Positions 1-11,960 of a stretch of DNA of 47,345 nucleotides are shown here, piece by piece. This stretch comes from Leucogyrophana mollusca (taxonomy: Eukaryota; Basidiomycota; Agaricomycetes; Boletales): the NCBI GenBank assembly GCA_021014945.1, contig MU266547.1:1-47345 (forward strand), read 5' to 3'. A program made the translations under genes and the position numbers. Under the pieces are notes generated by a model that was not told the origin of the DNA, did no database searches, and worked only from the letters and a program-made list of their open reading frames with translations. Position 1 is the first letter of the stretch, and every line of letters begins with the position of its first letter.

Positions 1-1741
1 GAAAGCTTGCTCGAGGCATCTTCACCGTCAAGGTCGAATGAGGGCGAGTAGAAGATGATGAAGCCTTCAGTCTCCTGACCCGGAGCACGATAGGGTGCAG
101 CGGCGAGGAACGAGTGCGTGACACCCTCGACAGTCTGCAAGTAGGTTTCAAGCTCGGGGATACCATATGAGACACCGTGGACGATAACGGTGTCCTTGAT
201 ACGACCGCTGAGCCTCATTACACCCTTCTCAATGATGCCGACATCTCCGGTGCGGTACCAACCACCCTCAACGAAGCTTGAAGACGTGGCTTCCGGGTTG
301 TTGTAGTACCGAACGAAGACCATGGGGCCGCGCACCTGGAGTTCACCACTCTCGCCGTCACGACGGAGGGTGGTACCATCGTCCGGGCTCACGACGCGCA
401 TCTCGCAGCCGCTGATAGGACGGCCGAGGTCTAGGAACTCGTGGGCGGGTTGCGTGGTGGTGACATCAACCGGATCATAGATGCATCCGGCGCTATTAAA
501 TATAGATAAGCTCGTTGGTCGAACACGCTTTACGATATTTGGTAACCCACCAAGTCTCGGTCATACCGAATCCAGGGGAGATGGTGAAAGAAACCTTCTC
601 TGAGTCGCGCCCTAGCTTTTTAAGGGTCGCGGCGAATGCCTGAGCAGTCTTGGTGACAACGGCCTCCCCTCCGCTGTTGATACGCTTGATTGACGAGAGG
701 TCGAAGGTGCCATATAGGTCGGTGCGCTTCTCCAAGTCACGCGTAAGTTTGGCGAGCAAAAAGTTAGGTGCAAAAGCAAGTTCGATAGACTGCAAAATAT
801 TAATCAGTGCTGCACCGAGCAAAAAGGAGGGGATAATGTACCTGCTCGTCAATAAGACGGAGGAAACGGAGCGGATCAGAAAGAATAGCAGACGCGTGCA
901 CGTGTAGCTGGGATGCACCAAACAAGAGAGGCGCAATATGCATCTCCAATGATCCAGCTACGTGGTCGAAACCGACCCCTAGAACCAGCGTAAGATTGGA
1001 AGATCACCCGACAAAATAATGAAGCTTACAGTTGAGAACATGGGATTCCGGCGTCAACCCATAACTTTCGCCCTTGGCGTAACATGCAGCAAGGATGGTG
1101 CGGTGGGTGTGTACGACAGCCTTCGAGAACCCAGTAGAGCCCGAGGTCAAGAACAGGATGGCTTCGTCGTCGGGCTTGGCCTCATACGCCACCCAATCAG
1201 CGGCGACGTTGACACTCTCTGCCGAGGCCCTGAGCTTCGAGAGTAGATGAATCTCGAGGCCGGCTATCGAGTTCACTTGCTCTGCCCCGACCTCGTTCGT
1301 CAACCACGTGGCGGAGGAGAAAAGGTTCTTTATGTGAGCAACGTGTCCCTCCTTGTGAGCCTGTTGAGCGCTGAGTGCTGGCTGCAAGCAGGGCACGTAA
1401 CCGGCGAGGAGACATGCCCACACGGCAGCCATGTTATCCTCATGTTCAGTCAGATAAACGACGATGACTGAGCCGGTAGGCTTGCCCCACTGGAGCATAG
1501 CACTTGCAAGCTTGCGAACATATTGGTTGAAGGCGGCGAATGTCTTCACTTGTATGGAAGAGTCGTGTGCAGAGGACGTGATGAAGCCGAGCCCGTGGAG
1601 GGGATACCGCTCAGCGGCTTGGGAGAGCACATCGTGCAATGTGTTGGGGAGCACGAAAGCGGATTTCTGAGACGCGAACGCAGCCTTCAAGTTGGGGATG
1701 ACATCGGTGGTGTTGGTAGGGGTCACTGCGATGGGCGCCAT
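1..1741 (-). CDS. NRPS-like quinone synthetase, N-terminal adenylation domain (partial, runs off left edge)
   Basis: Four exons on the minus strand: 1741-1030, 978-842, 789-551 and 492-1 (open). Introns are 51, 52 and 58 nt, all GT-AG. They give 526 codons plus two bases. The start is the ATG at 1741, which opens the frame into the usual N-terminal lead of this family. Visible adenylation motifs are the P-loop (A3) LTSGSTGFSKA near residues 199-208, WVGFDHVAGS at 238-247, NSGGEAV, a GMTETCAGCIY core rebuilt across intron 3, and the YRTGD and GRIKD motifs. FDHVAG plus TETCAGCIY is characteristic of A-T-TE enzymes that activate aryl-2-oxo acids, such as atromentin synthetases (AtrA, InvA, NPS3), and not of amino-acid NRPS. 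The protein would adenylate 4-hydroxyphenylpyruvate in the cytosol. The A10, T and TE parts lie beyond the edge. The reductase and aminotransferase nearby support the assignment. The exact quinone product cannot be read from this fragment. Confidence 0.9.
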
Positions 1742-4700
1742 TGCTGGTGAGGGGGTTCCAAAATGATCTAAAGGGGTCGGATAAGATTATAGGATCGAAG
1801 GTGAAGTACTGTCTAAGGAGGAATACGATCTGCAGGGGTTGCTGGTTATCGGAGTTCCTTGGACCTCCAGGCTCTTATACCTGGATGCCCCCATATCGAT
1901 TTGAAAGCTGTAAAACGGGGACAAAGCATTACGTTTCGCGGTAATCCGTTTCCCGGATACCTTTTGGGTACATGGTGCCAAGAGGGAGCCCATATTGAGG
2001 AGGCCGTGCGGTTCATCCCGCAACAACAGCAGTGCACGCATCAATTCGCGGTCATCGGGATGCGAGGATAAGACGGGCGTATCTAAGGCAGGGCGCTACG
2101 CCTGGCACTGTCTGACAACGGAGAGTTAGTGCGGAAGGCGGTATAATGTTAGTTGGAACCCACAGATAGTGTGCTTTGGGTCCTCTTGCCCTCCGCATAT
2201 TCTCCTCCCTCAGCGAGACTAGACCAAAACGCGGCAAGTACAAGTTGGAGGTACTTATCAGGGCTATGATCTCAATTCGAGGGATTGTACGGCACCCATC
2301 TATCGAGTCGTCGAGAGTTGGAACGCCTGGAGCATTAAACTTTTATCGAGCATACCCCATCACCGAGAAACCGAAGGAGTGGACGCTTCCAAATCGGATC
2401 TGGACAGTATTGAAGTGTAACCGTAAGGTTTCGTACAATTGTCCTTTTCATTTTACGAGTGGCGGTGATTGAGTACCTACTTCAGCACTTGAGTCTTGGT
2501 CGGGTGCGTATTGGCGAGAAATCCTTGCTTCGGTCTGGAGATTTCGGGCTAGCTTGATTAGCCTCTGCGTGGAAGTCCGTTTCAAGCTGCGGGGTTCCTA
2601 AAATTGCACCGGGTACCACTGGCAGGCTGCAGACACGTGGTAAGATCTGAATCCGTTGACGACGGTGGATTTATTCACACCATTGGCAGGCCCACCCAAT
2701 CCAAGCCTAATCCGAACCACTCAGCAAGGCAGTTCTTCCCCCTCAGAGGTACGCCTATAATACTCTGTAATAGTGCAGTTTGTATTTTCTTACCGGAAAC
2801 AGCTAACCGAGATCGAGTTACTGTTGTGACCTCGGTCTACCTGTGGTGGCCGATCGAGTGGGATCATGAGCCCGAAGGGAATGAGTCCCCTTCGGCTGAA
2901 GCCTGAAGCTTGAAAGCAGCGCTATCTGTGGGCTTTGCCCAAGCCTAACCCTATCTCAAGTGTCTCGACCGGTGGTCTCGGAGGTTTCTAATGCTCTGAA
3001 TCCATCCACTGGGAAACAAGTCACCGTTCCCTATCTATCGGGAATTATCTCGCTTCGGCGAGTGCAGAAGTCAATGATGGCGCGAGTGCATACATAATGA
3101 CGCGAACAACCTGCCATATGGTCACTGACTCACAGACCTGGCTCCGACCTTGATCAATGATCCATCCATATTGTTGCGCCTTGAATTGAAGGTTAGACTC
3201 GGATCGCCGCAATACTCCCCGATACTGTGCCTTGTTCCCGTGAGATTGGCCTAACCTCACACAGTTATGTCGCCATCGTATCTACCCCGACGTGACACAT
3301 TGAGCTCAATCATCGTGGCTGTCCCTCCGGAGCGGTTCCAAGGTGGTTCCAGTTTTCAGATAAGGTAGGCGAGCCAGCTCGTGTATGCAGGATAGTGCCA
3401 GACCACGAAGAGATCCTCGTGCCGGCATCGTTGGTTTCCCAAAGGGAGTTGGCTTTTTGGCAGTATTACCAAGGAGGAGAGGTGTATGAGAGGATGCGAG
3501 TCGCAGCCGCTGCTTCACCTTTCGCTTCAAGTAAGGGATCATATCGCACCGACTTCGCGTCGCCTCGGTTCTCTGCGGGAAGCTAGCCGTGGGACAGCAA
3601 GAAAGACCAAGATTTGGCGATGGGGTACGCTCGTAATGGCCTTCATCTGCACTTCAGAGATAGAGATGAGGGAACGAAACCACGTACTCACCTCGTGTTC
3701 GCGCGAGGTAAGCGGGGAGGACTTATCTTTCATACTCCAGTTGATAAGCTCGCGTGCTATCTGCCTATCGCTGCTCCCGTCAAAGTCAAATATACCGGGC
3801 ATACCATTTTTGGTCCCCCTCGACAGGTCAGGTTCCCGTTGATGCGCTCACTCTAGCTTCCCATCGACGCAGGCCTCGCAGGATTTGTTTCAGGCACGCT
3901 TTAGAACTAGTGGTTCTGGCAACAGGGTTGAGGACCAGACGGTCGGATTAACATGACTATCTGCCAGTAACACAGCACCACAGGTCCGCGGACGGAGTCG
4001 GCGCAGCGAATGCCGATAAAATCCAGAGACCTCAGACCAGTACTAGTGCCAGGCATGCTGGAAAGGCTCTACGCCTAGCAACGCACAGAAGATTTACAAT
4101 GAAATGTGGAATCGTGAAGAGTCGTCTCTGTGCATCGGGCTCAAAAGCCCACCCCTCATCTCTACGAGATATGGTTCGGCCTTACTGACCCAGCACATTG
4201 TGGACTGGGGCCAATTCAAAGGGCACACAGTAGGCAGGCGCAGAGTCGAATAAAGGAAACGAAGCGGAAGGGGAGCCCGTCGTTCACCGAACAGCTTTTG
4301 ATGTAATGTTCGGAGGTAGACCACGCAGTAATGGAAAGCTAGCGAGCACAGCGGTGACAGAGCAGAAAGCGACTGTGGATGACACAGAATATCATGGCGG
4401 AGTGCATGATACTGAGCCGGTTCATTCGCTAGCCGAGCTTGCCGAGCCTTTCTCCCACCGAGTGGCTCAGCCCCGGCGCTCGAATTCGCTCTAACTTCCT
4501 CAGGTTGTATCATTAATGATGGGTAGGCCAAAAGGCTCTATTTGTTACAGCCATAGACTTGCAGAGCCCAGTAACGGCAAGCAAACCGCGAGATGACTTA
4601 TCAGACGGTTCAGCGGCTATCTGCGCATCGATTGTCCACCCACTTGTACCCCTCTATCTTTGCAAGGCCATCTTCTTGTATACATCTACTCACTCGGTAA

Positions 4701-4772
4701 GCTGCTTCTACAAGTGAATTGTAAAGAGCTTATGATGATGTGGATATCCCTGCCAGATATCGATATCTTAAC
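1742..4772. other. Intergenic region, no gene recognised
   Basis: About 3 kb between the divergently transcribed synthetase and reductase. It must hold both promoters. Reading frames are short and overlapping; the longest is a 145-codon minus-strand frame at 4094-4531 that resembles no family I know. I see no clear TATA box close to either start, no tRNA, and no recognisable transposon ends. Confidence 0.5.
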
Positions 4773-5961
4773 ATGAACGCCCTGCGATTTGAGAAGACTG
4801 GCCCGCTTGATAATCTTACTTTGAGTAACGTCCCCAAGCCAGTCCCGACTCCAGGAGAAGCATTGGTGCGCGTAAAAGCTGCAGGGATAAATGGGGTCAG
4901 TGCTCGAATTGACGCTTCCACCCGACTCTTTCTGACGCATCTATTTCAGTCTGACTCTGCTGGGATTCAAGGCTGGCTGCCATTTGTCACGACTCCCCGT
5001 ATTGCAGGAAGAGACTTCTCTGGTGAGGTCGTTGAAGTTACGGAAGGCTCAGATCCGTCCGCTCAGGAGTGGGTCGGAGCGGAAGTATGGGGAACTGGAG
5101 GTGACCGAGGTTTCGTGGTCGACGGGTCTTTTGCCGAGTAGGTGCAACTAGCTCAAAAAGCTCTGCCCTGGCCACTCTAACTATGTTCCGCTCCACTTTT
5201 TAGATATATCACAGTTCCTATATCAGCTTTGAGCCGAAAACCGAAAAGTCTCGACCATGTCAAGGCTGGGAGCATCACTCTCCCGTGGCTATGTGCATGG
5301 ATTGCAGTCGAAACCCTCGCAAATGTCAAAAAGGGTGACAATGTTGTCATCATCGGTGCGCTTGTTGTCTTCTACTAACGAAATATATATCTAATGACCG
5401 GTTTTGGATACGTCAGGTGCACGAGGTGCCATTGGTTCAGGGGCTGCTCAATTGTGCAAGGATCGTGGTGCCACAGTCTTCGGTACCTACCGCTCGCTCG
5501 CAAACGTCCAACCCCCTGCCTTCCTGACGCCCATCGAACTCTCTTCAAAGACCTCCATCCGCGAAGCCATCGCTCAGCATGGCCTTCAGAACAAGATCGA
5601 CGTTTTGCTTGACTGTGCAGGCTACGAAGACCCTTTCAACGATGCAATTTTTACTATGACGCCCAAAGGCTCGGGTCGCATCGTCGTCATGGCCGTGCAC
5701 CGTTCTGACGGCTTGTTCACCGTCGATTTGCGTACGCTGTACGCGAAGGCACTGACCCTGAAGGGATTGAAGTCGAGCATCCTTGGACCGGCAGAAGTGA
5801 AAAAGGTGCTTGACGAATTGGCAGCGAAGCTGGATAGCGGCGACTTGGAGGGTCCGAAGGAGGTCAAGACGGTTGCCATGAGTGATATGGGTGCTGTTAA
5901 GGGTGCGCTGACTGAGGTGTTGACGCGCTCCTCCAGTGTCCGCTCTGTCATCGTTCCGTAG
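4773..5961 (+). CDS. Zinc-less MDR family alcohol dehydrogenase / quinone oxidoreductase
   Basis: Four exons: 4773-4895, 4950-5137, 5204-5355 and 5417-5961. Together they are exactly 336 codons (335 residues plus stop). The N-terminal GroES-like fold carries PRIAGRDFSGEVVEV. The Rossmann part has a GxxGxxG nucleotide motif (G155, G158, G161) rebuilt across intron 3, followed by AAQLCKDRGATVFG. No cysteine set for structural or catalytic zinc is visible, so it belongs with quinone oxidoreductase-like, NAD(P)H-dependent enzymes. A gene annotated as alcohol dehydrogenase or oxidoreductase next to the atromentin synthetase and its aminotransferase is a known arrangement in many mushroom-forming fungi; its step there is not firmly settled. 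Intron 1 (54 nt, donor GTCAGT) is a multiple of three without a stop, so retention would add 18 residues; splicing restores family spacing. The gene is divergent from the synthetase. Confidence 0.9.
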
Positions 5962-6774
5962 GCCTGAGTTGGCGTATTTATACCTCCTGTATCGTTTTTA
6001 ATAGACAAAGTGTTCGCCGCATTCCGCATAGCCATGTAACACAAACACTCTTCGACTGGGATTTCCTAAAGCTAAAGTTAAGTCAAAATTCAAGCGGATC
6101 ATCACTGTCCCAAGATGGCAAGTCCAGAGGCCTTTGAGTGCCACTGTTCCAGTTTGCTCTCCCATTAACACACTGGCTCCATCATTTGTGATATCGCCGC
6201 AAAAGCTCAAAGGCCCCTTGTGGAGCTTGACGAAGACAATTGCTCCTGTGGAGGACGAGGAATGAAGCGGAGACTTTGCAGACTTCCATTCTCAAGAAGG
6301 CTGATTCCTCGGATCGATCATCTGTCATCAGTGGTGAGGCTTTTGCCTGGGGTCACAAGAGCCTGCACGGACCTACATATATGGTACACTGACTCTCAGA
6401 ACCATGACGAAATTTCTGATGCGAAGGACATATGGACATTATCTGATCCACACAAGATTCTATCTTGCCAAACTCATCGCCATCTATGCAATGGTTCGTG
6501 TTCAATTCATGTCTGCCGAATCGACTCCGGTTAGTCCATGCTGTTCACAACATCTTCCATCCAGGCAGACATTTATCCTGTCCGTTATGGCTCCACACAT
6601 CGACCTTCGATCTAGTTTCAACTTGCGATCAAGCGCGTGGACTTGTCACAAAGCCAGCTATGGCATCCTCTGAGGTCATATACGTCCCCGCGGTATAAAA
6701 GAGACACACCTGCGGTCTCTCGACCCTAAGCCAGCCCATTCACATCCATCAACGGAAATCCTGTCTACACAAGC
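5962..6774. other. Intergenic region between reductase and FAD oxidase
   Basis: Contains the 3' end signals of the reductase and the promoter of the FAD oxidase, including the TATA box listed separately. Short frames on the plus strand (6220-6698) look non-coding: there is no family match and no sensible splicing. Confidence 0.5.
6694..6700 (+). promoter_or_regulatory. TATA box of the FAD oxidase gene
   Basis: TATAAAA about 75-80 bases upstream of the ATG at 6775. The spacing suits a short 5' leader. The motif stands alone in its neighbourhood. Confidence 0.6.
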
Positions 6775-8738
6775 ATGAAAGTATGTTCCATTGCATATTC
6801 CCTTGTGGTCTTGCCACTTAACTTCTTATGGGACAGGGCGTTGTAGATGACACCATCAACGAGATCACGCGCAAGGTGACTGCTCCTGGGACACAAGTGT
6901 TCACTGAAGGTAATAAGTTTCGTCTACTTATCGCTGTAATAGCCCCTAAGGCTTGTTCACCAAGGGTCCTCTGGATACAAAGACGGGGTAAAGCACTGGC
7001 TTAAGAGTAGCTATGAACCCTCTGCGTATGTCATTCAGCCAGGAAGTGCCAAAGATCTATCTGAGATCGTACGTACTTTCGGATTCCCTTGCTTTTGTGC
7101 TTGTCATTAACCCCAGCGAGTAGATCAAGATACTCGCAGAGAAAAAGACACCGTTCGCTGTTCGTAGTCTGCAATTCTCCGTCAGCGATGCTGTTTCTGA
7201 TCTCTTCACGCAGGTTAAATGTGGTGGTCATATCGCATGCCCCAAGTTTAGTTCCACAGACGGGATCCAAATTTACCTGTCTCGCTTGACCAACAAACAT
7301 TACGACAGCACGTCGCAGACTCTCACAGTCGGCGCTGGTTGCCTGTGGGATGAAGTCTACGGTTATATGGAGCAATTTAAACAGAATGTTGTCGGTGGAG
7401 ACCACAACAAAGGCGTTGGTATCGGAGGTTACCTACTTGGTGGCGGATTCTCCCTGAAGACAAACCAATTCGGTCTTGGTATCGACAACATCGTGGGGAT
7501 GGAAGTTGTTTTGCCCAGCGGTCTCATCGTGGAGGCAAAAGCTGATGGTCAATATGCGGATCTTTTCTTCGCGCTGAAGGTGAGCGTAGTAATGGGCATT
7601 AGGTGGGCCCCACGATCACTGACCTACCTGTCCTAGGGCGGCGGAAATAACTTCGGTATCGTTACCCAATTTACTCTCAATACTCATCCACAAGGAAAGG
7701 TCTATGTAAGTGCTCGCCCACATTTCTATTGCTGATTCTGATCTCCTTTCTGATCCACTATTAGGGCGGCATCCTTGTGTACAACAATCCAGACGAATTC
7801 CCGAAAGTCCTTGCTGCTACCACGAAGTTCGCTACGGAATCCAAAGACAAGAAAGCTGCCATTGAAACTGCAATCGACTACACTCTCAAGGAGGGTACTT
7901 TGAAAGTCGGTCGTTCTTATTTGGGCCTCTCCAGATTAAGCTGAATGCCATACAAAGCCCACTTGTGCCGTCAATTGCTACTACGATGACACCAAACCCA
8001 CCACAGATCCATTCTCGGAATTCGTTACTATCGTGCCACACGACGGCAAACTGCAAGAAAAAGAGCACCTGGCATTGACTCGCAAGCTACAAGGCATCTG
8101 GTACCTGAGTTCATCAAAACAAAACGATGACTCCGACAGTGAAATGCGCGATGAAGTATACGGACAGTATGTGTTTTTACCTCCTCGTCATAAAGAAAAT
8201 GCTCATTGCCTGACCCTAGTGGCCGATGGGGCAGCATCTCGGTAACGAAGTATAACCAAGCCTTGATTGACGCTGTTGCAACGGAAGCAAAGGTTTGTTT
8301 TCAATGTCTTCATGAATAGAGTGGCACTGAATGGTTTGCTCTTAGAACTCCTCGGAGGTACTCGCTGCCAACAAAGGCCTCACTGCCCATTACAACTTGT
8401 GGCCTTTCTTGCCTACCATTTATGACCACAGTAGCGGGGGGGCGTGGCCCCACGACAAAGGCTATCCATACACGCCTCTGCTGGTTTATTACTTGTGGGA
8501 AGAAGACGCCGATGATAAATTCTGGATCAAACACATGAAGGACGCGATCAAGAGAATCCACGACGTTGCAATTGCCCAAGGCTGCTCTAAAGCGGACGCT
8601 CCAATTTACTGTAACATTACTCTCGAAGACACTCCTGTCTCTGACATCTATCGAGGCAATCTAGAGCGTCTCAAGAGTATTCGTGCGATGTACGACCCGG
8701 GGAGGGTCATGGATCTAGCAGGAGGGTTCAAGATTTGA
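6775..8738 (+). CDS. FAD-linked oxidase (PCMH / berberine-bridge-enzyme family), intracellular type
   Basis: Ten coding exons: 6775-6780, 6837-6909, 6965-7068, 7124-7159, 7214-7579, 7637-7705, 7765-7905, 7958-8166, 8220-8292 and 8346-8738. They total 490 codons (489 residues). The first coding exon is only ATGAAA. The FAD-binding PCMH domain has AVKCGGH (His79, the expected 8-alpha-histidyl FAD ligand), KFSST, TVGAGCLWDEVY, GIGGYLLGGGFS and GGGNNFGIVTQF. The C-terminal BBE motif region ends YDPGRVMD. No signal peptide is present, so a cytosolic enzyme is expected, unlike plant BBEs. At the place where bicovalent BBEs have the second flavin-linking cysteine, this protein reads VVGGDHN, so only the histidyl bond seems possible. 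It lies downstream of the reductase on the same strand and faces the aminotransferase. A role as tailoring oxidase of the quinone pathway is inference from position only. Confidence 0.87.
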
Positions 8739-11700
8739 CGGCATCCGAACCGCTCTGGCACCTTGTATATTGCTAATACTTGAAATTGATGTATTTGTAC
8801 TAAGTGTTGTATCGCACGGCCCCCCTGAGCTACATAGACAGCAACGCAAGTACCACTACCGTCAGTCGCCCGTAACGACGTCATTTCCCAATAAATCGGC
8901 GACAGGGCACATCTTATGTAGGGAGTGGGCTCAAGTGCCCGAAGACTCACAGCCTTCAGGAAGGGGAATACGTTAGCAACATTTTGGTCAATAGCCACGT
9001 CTGTCGAACAAGATGTCCAAAATGTTACTGTAAGCGAATTGCGGTAAGTTGCGAAACGAAATTCGTTCCGTGTTCCTGACTTGCTTTCCAAGGTTTGCGT
9101 TTGAGCATCGAGATTTCCGGGCCATTACCGACAGTGACCAGTCCCCTGTTAAGACTCCGAGGTTTTTCGGGTCCGTCGATTTTAACTCCGAGCAATCAAC
9201 ACCTTAACAGCACTCGGAGCCCCCGACCACTCCAATCCATTACGCAACTCGCAGCATTTCCGCGACGTTCATATAGTGAATAGGTCGTTACTCCCGCGCC
9301 CGCTCTTACCTTTTCGAACATCACCATCTACCTCACCACCTGCCAACTCCCCACGACGTGAAGTCAAGGTGGCCAATGTAACACGAGAGGGGAGGGGACA
9401 CCGGGAGGAGGCCAGCTCAGGTGCGTCTCGCGTCATTCGTTTGGCATACCCGGTCTGAACTCGGCCTCGACATCCCTCGTACCAGCCACGCCATCTCTCG
9501 TACCAGCCACGCCCACCCTTTCCTCCCCCGCCCCCCTTCGATGGCCCGCTGGTCACCCAAGCGGCGACTGCGCATCCTCGCGCGCATGCACGTCTCGATG
9601 GGCGCAGGCAAGGCGCCCGTGCGCTGGGACTAGCCCATGGGGACATCCTGGTGTTTGACGGCACGCTTTCTGCGCGCCCGTCTTGCCGGCACGCTGCCCT
9701 TCCGATTGGACTTCATCCCCACCCTCTGGAACCAACCATGACGTCACCCCAAGTTTTGGTATGGGTCTTACTCGGCCGGCAGTGCACTGGTCACGAAGAG
9801 CTTTGTTGGCTTGAGGTTCACGATGGAGGTAATAAACTTACAGTAGCATGTGTATAGTAAGTTAAACAATGCAAAAAGCGCTGGAGATTATACATTGAGA
9901 GTGATGGGTTCTATTTTAACGTGTGCATCGAGCAAGAGCTCGAACACGCAAAGTGTGATGATATGAATAAAAGAAGGAAAGACGTACCATGAGATAGTTG
10001 CGCCCGTGAGTTGTTGGTTTCGTCTGCACAGGCATTCCCCACGACGCCGAAGCTGCTATACTTCAAAGTGTGTGCGCTGTACTCATTAATTTGGACTTAT
10101 CATTATGCACCACTGAAAAAACTGCCCGGAGTGCTTGGGGGACGCTTACCGTAATCTCGCGGCATTTGTCCGGACTGCAAAGAAGCACGATTGTTGGGAA
10201 CCGAAAAACTTCGGAGTAGTAACAGGGGACTAGGGACTCATTACCGACCACTTGGTCGAGGACGATGCTTCTGGGCATCGATCTGGCCCCTGGATGCGCG
10301 GGTGGGAACGGGAACGAGGTAGAGGTATCGCCGCGCCGTCCAAGACACAATCAGAAATATCCTTATCGCTGCAAGAGCTTATGCCTGAAACTGTATGTAT
10401 CCTTTGAGAACATTGGGATGGAATTCAGTGGGGACGGCAGTGCAGATGGCGCCTGTACACTCACATGCGGCCCCACATCAATGCAAGTGCGCACTGGGCC
10501 GAGTTGGTCACCGGTAGTTGGGAACGATGTGAGCCCTGTGAGATCACTGGTGAGCAAAGCATACAGTTGCCGAACTCCGCATAGTACACAGCGCTGTGGT
10601 TGGGAACTAGCTTGAACTAGGGGACCGTTGAAAACAGGTTAAGAACTGGATCCAGCGAACCGGACGCGAGGGGGGACGCGTTGATCAACAATGAAGGTGA
10701 TGGGACCCGAGTTACCGACGCCATTATCGTACAAAATGTGAGCAGACGTATCCGCATGGCGCATACCGCACCGCCAACCACACGGAAACTTCGACAGAAG
10801 TCATCATCATGCCGAAAACCCAAGCCAGGCGGATCATCGCAGTTCGCCCAAGATGAAAGTTGAGTCGTGTCCATAATAACGCCCATGTCGGCGATCACAG
10901 TGCCAAGGAATGCCAAGCCCACCAGCGGCAATCCATCGATGCCAGACCGGATTCAAGTTGCACCATATGCCCGTGTTGGTAGAAAAATGGGGATATGACT
11001 AGTTTTAGATCAATGGTGAACGACCAGCAACGGCACAGCGTGGAAGCAGCGTGGACGAACTAGGCATTAGAACACTCCATTCAATATTCTACTGTCTCGC
11101 CCAGATACGTTTCTCGGATTCCCGTCTGAGGAACTTGTACGACGAGGGCGACGTCGACGGTAAGGTTCGAAAGAACAATATCCCTGTATCGAGCAAATAT
11201 TTACATCAGGGCAGCCTGGAGTTCTGAGAAATATCTTAAATCATACAGTGATGGGAAGGCGGCCATAAGATGTAAGCTTAACGATAGCTTGTAGTCCCAG
11301 CGCTGCCCCATGAGGCGCGAGCGCAAAATAGTGCGTACAACCTGCAAGATTCGGATAGACGAGGATTGAGCCTAGGTAAGATGAAGGTTGGAGTTACCTA
11401 GAGGCTAGAGTCCATTCGCTAACCATGAGGTCAAACGCCGACCACAAGTCACAGGTCCAGGGTGGCCCGCACGTTTGCGGGGGGGCTTGCCAGTTGGGTC
11501 GTGGACAGATACTTCAATGTCATTGGCAGTTAATGATAAGTAAAAGCATGTTAGGTTTAAGAAAGGACATGGAGAAGAAAATTCAGTGTCATGGTCATAA
11601 TCCATAATTGTCATGTGATGATAAGCATAAACAGTGAGCGCTTGCCGACCCGGAGTCCAGCAGAGCATAAAAATAATCCCTATGTAAATTATTCAACTGA

Positions 11701-11960
11701 ACTACGAGGTGCGAGGGATGCCAACGCCCATCGCGACAACGACTGGCAGGAAGAAAAACATAAGTAAGATCAGGTAATAGTACGGTGAAATGTGCGAGGA
11801 GTAATTTCCAGTGCATCGTCTACAGCAAATAGAGCAGCGAGCGTCCTGGTCGTGATCATGGGTCATTAAGCGCAACGCGGACGCGCCGAAATCTTTCTTC
11901 AGCGCGGCGGCGAGCTTAGATAAATACTTTACGCCAGCCAAGTGAATGCATGGAGCGGGG
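8739..11960. other. Intergenic region, no gene recognised
   Basis: About 3.2 kb between the convergent FAD oxidase and aminotransferase genes. Reading frames here (for example minus-strand 10063-10350 and 10617-10931) are short. The second is somewhat hydrophobic and could be a relic of a membrane protein, but no family is recognisable and no consistent splicing restores one. A short direct repeat at 9476-9513 is listed separately. Confidence 0.45.
9476..9513. repeat. Short tandem direct repeat
   Basis: The 17-mer CTCGTACCAGCCACGCC occurs twice, at 9476-9492 and 9497-9513, with a four-base spacer, giving a 21-base period. It lies in C-rich, low-complexity sequence. No function can be read from it. 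Confidence 0.8.

Noticed and set aside
1742..4772. Search for transposon ends, target-site duplications or CRISPR-like arrays in the empty regions
   Set aside because: No long terminal or inverted repeats, transposase frames or regularly spaced repeats were seen by eye here or in the other gene-poor stretches.
10617..10931. Hydrophobic minus-strand frame as a membrane-protein gene
   Set aside because: No start or splice pattern extends it, and no family motif is recognisable.
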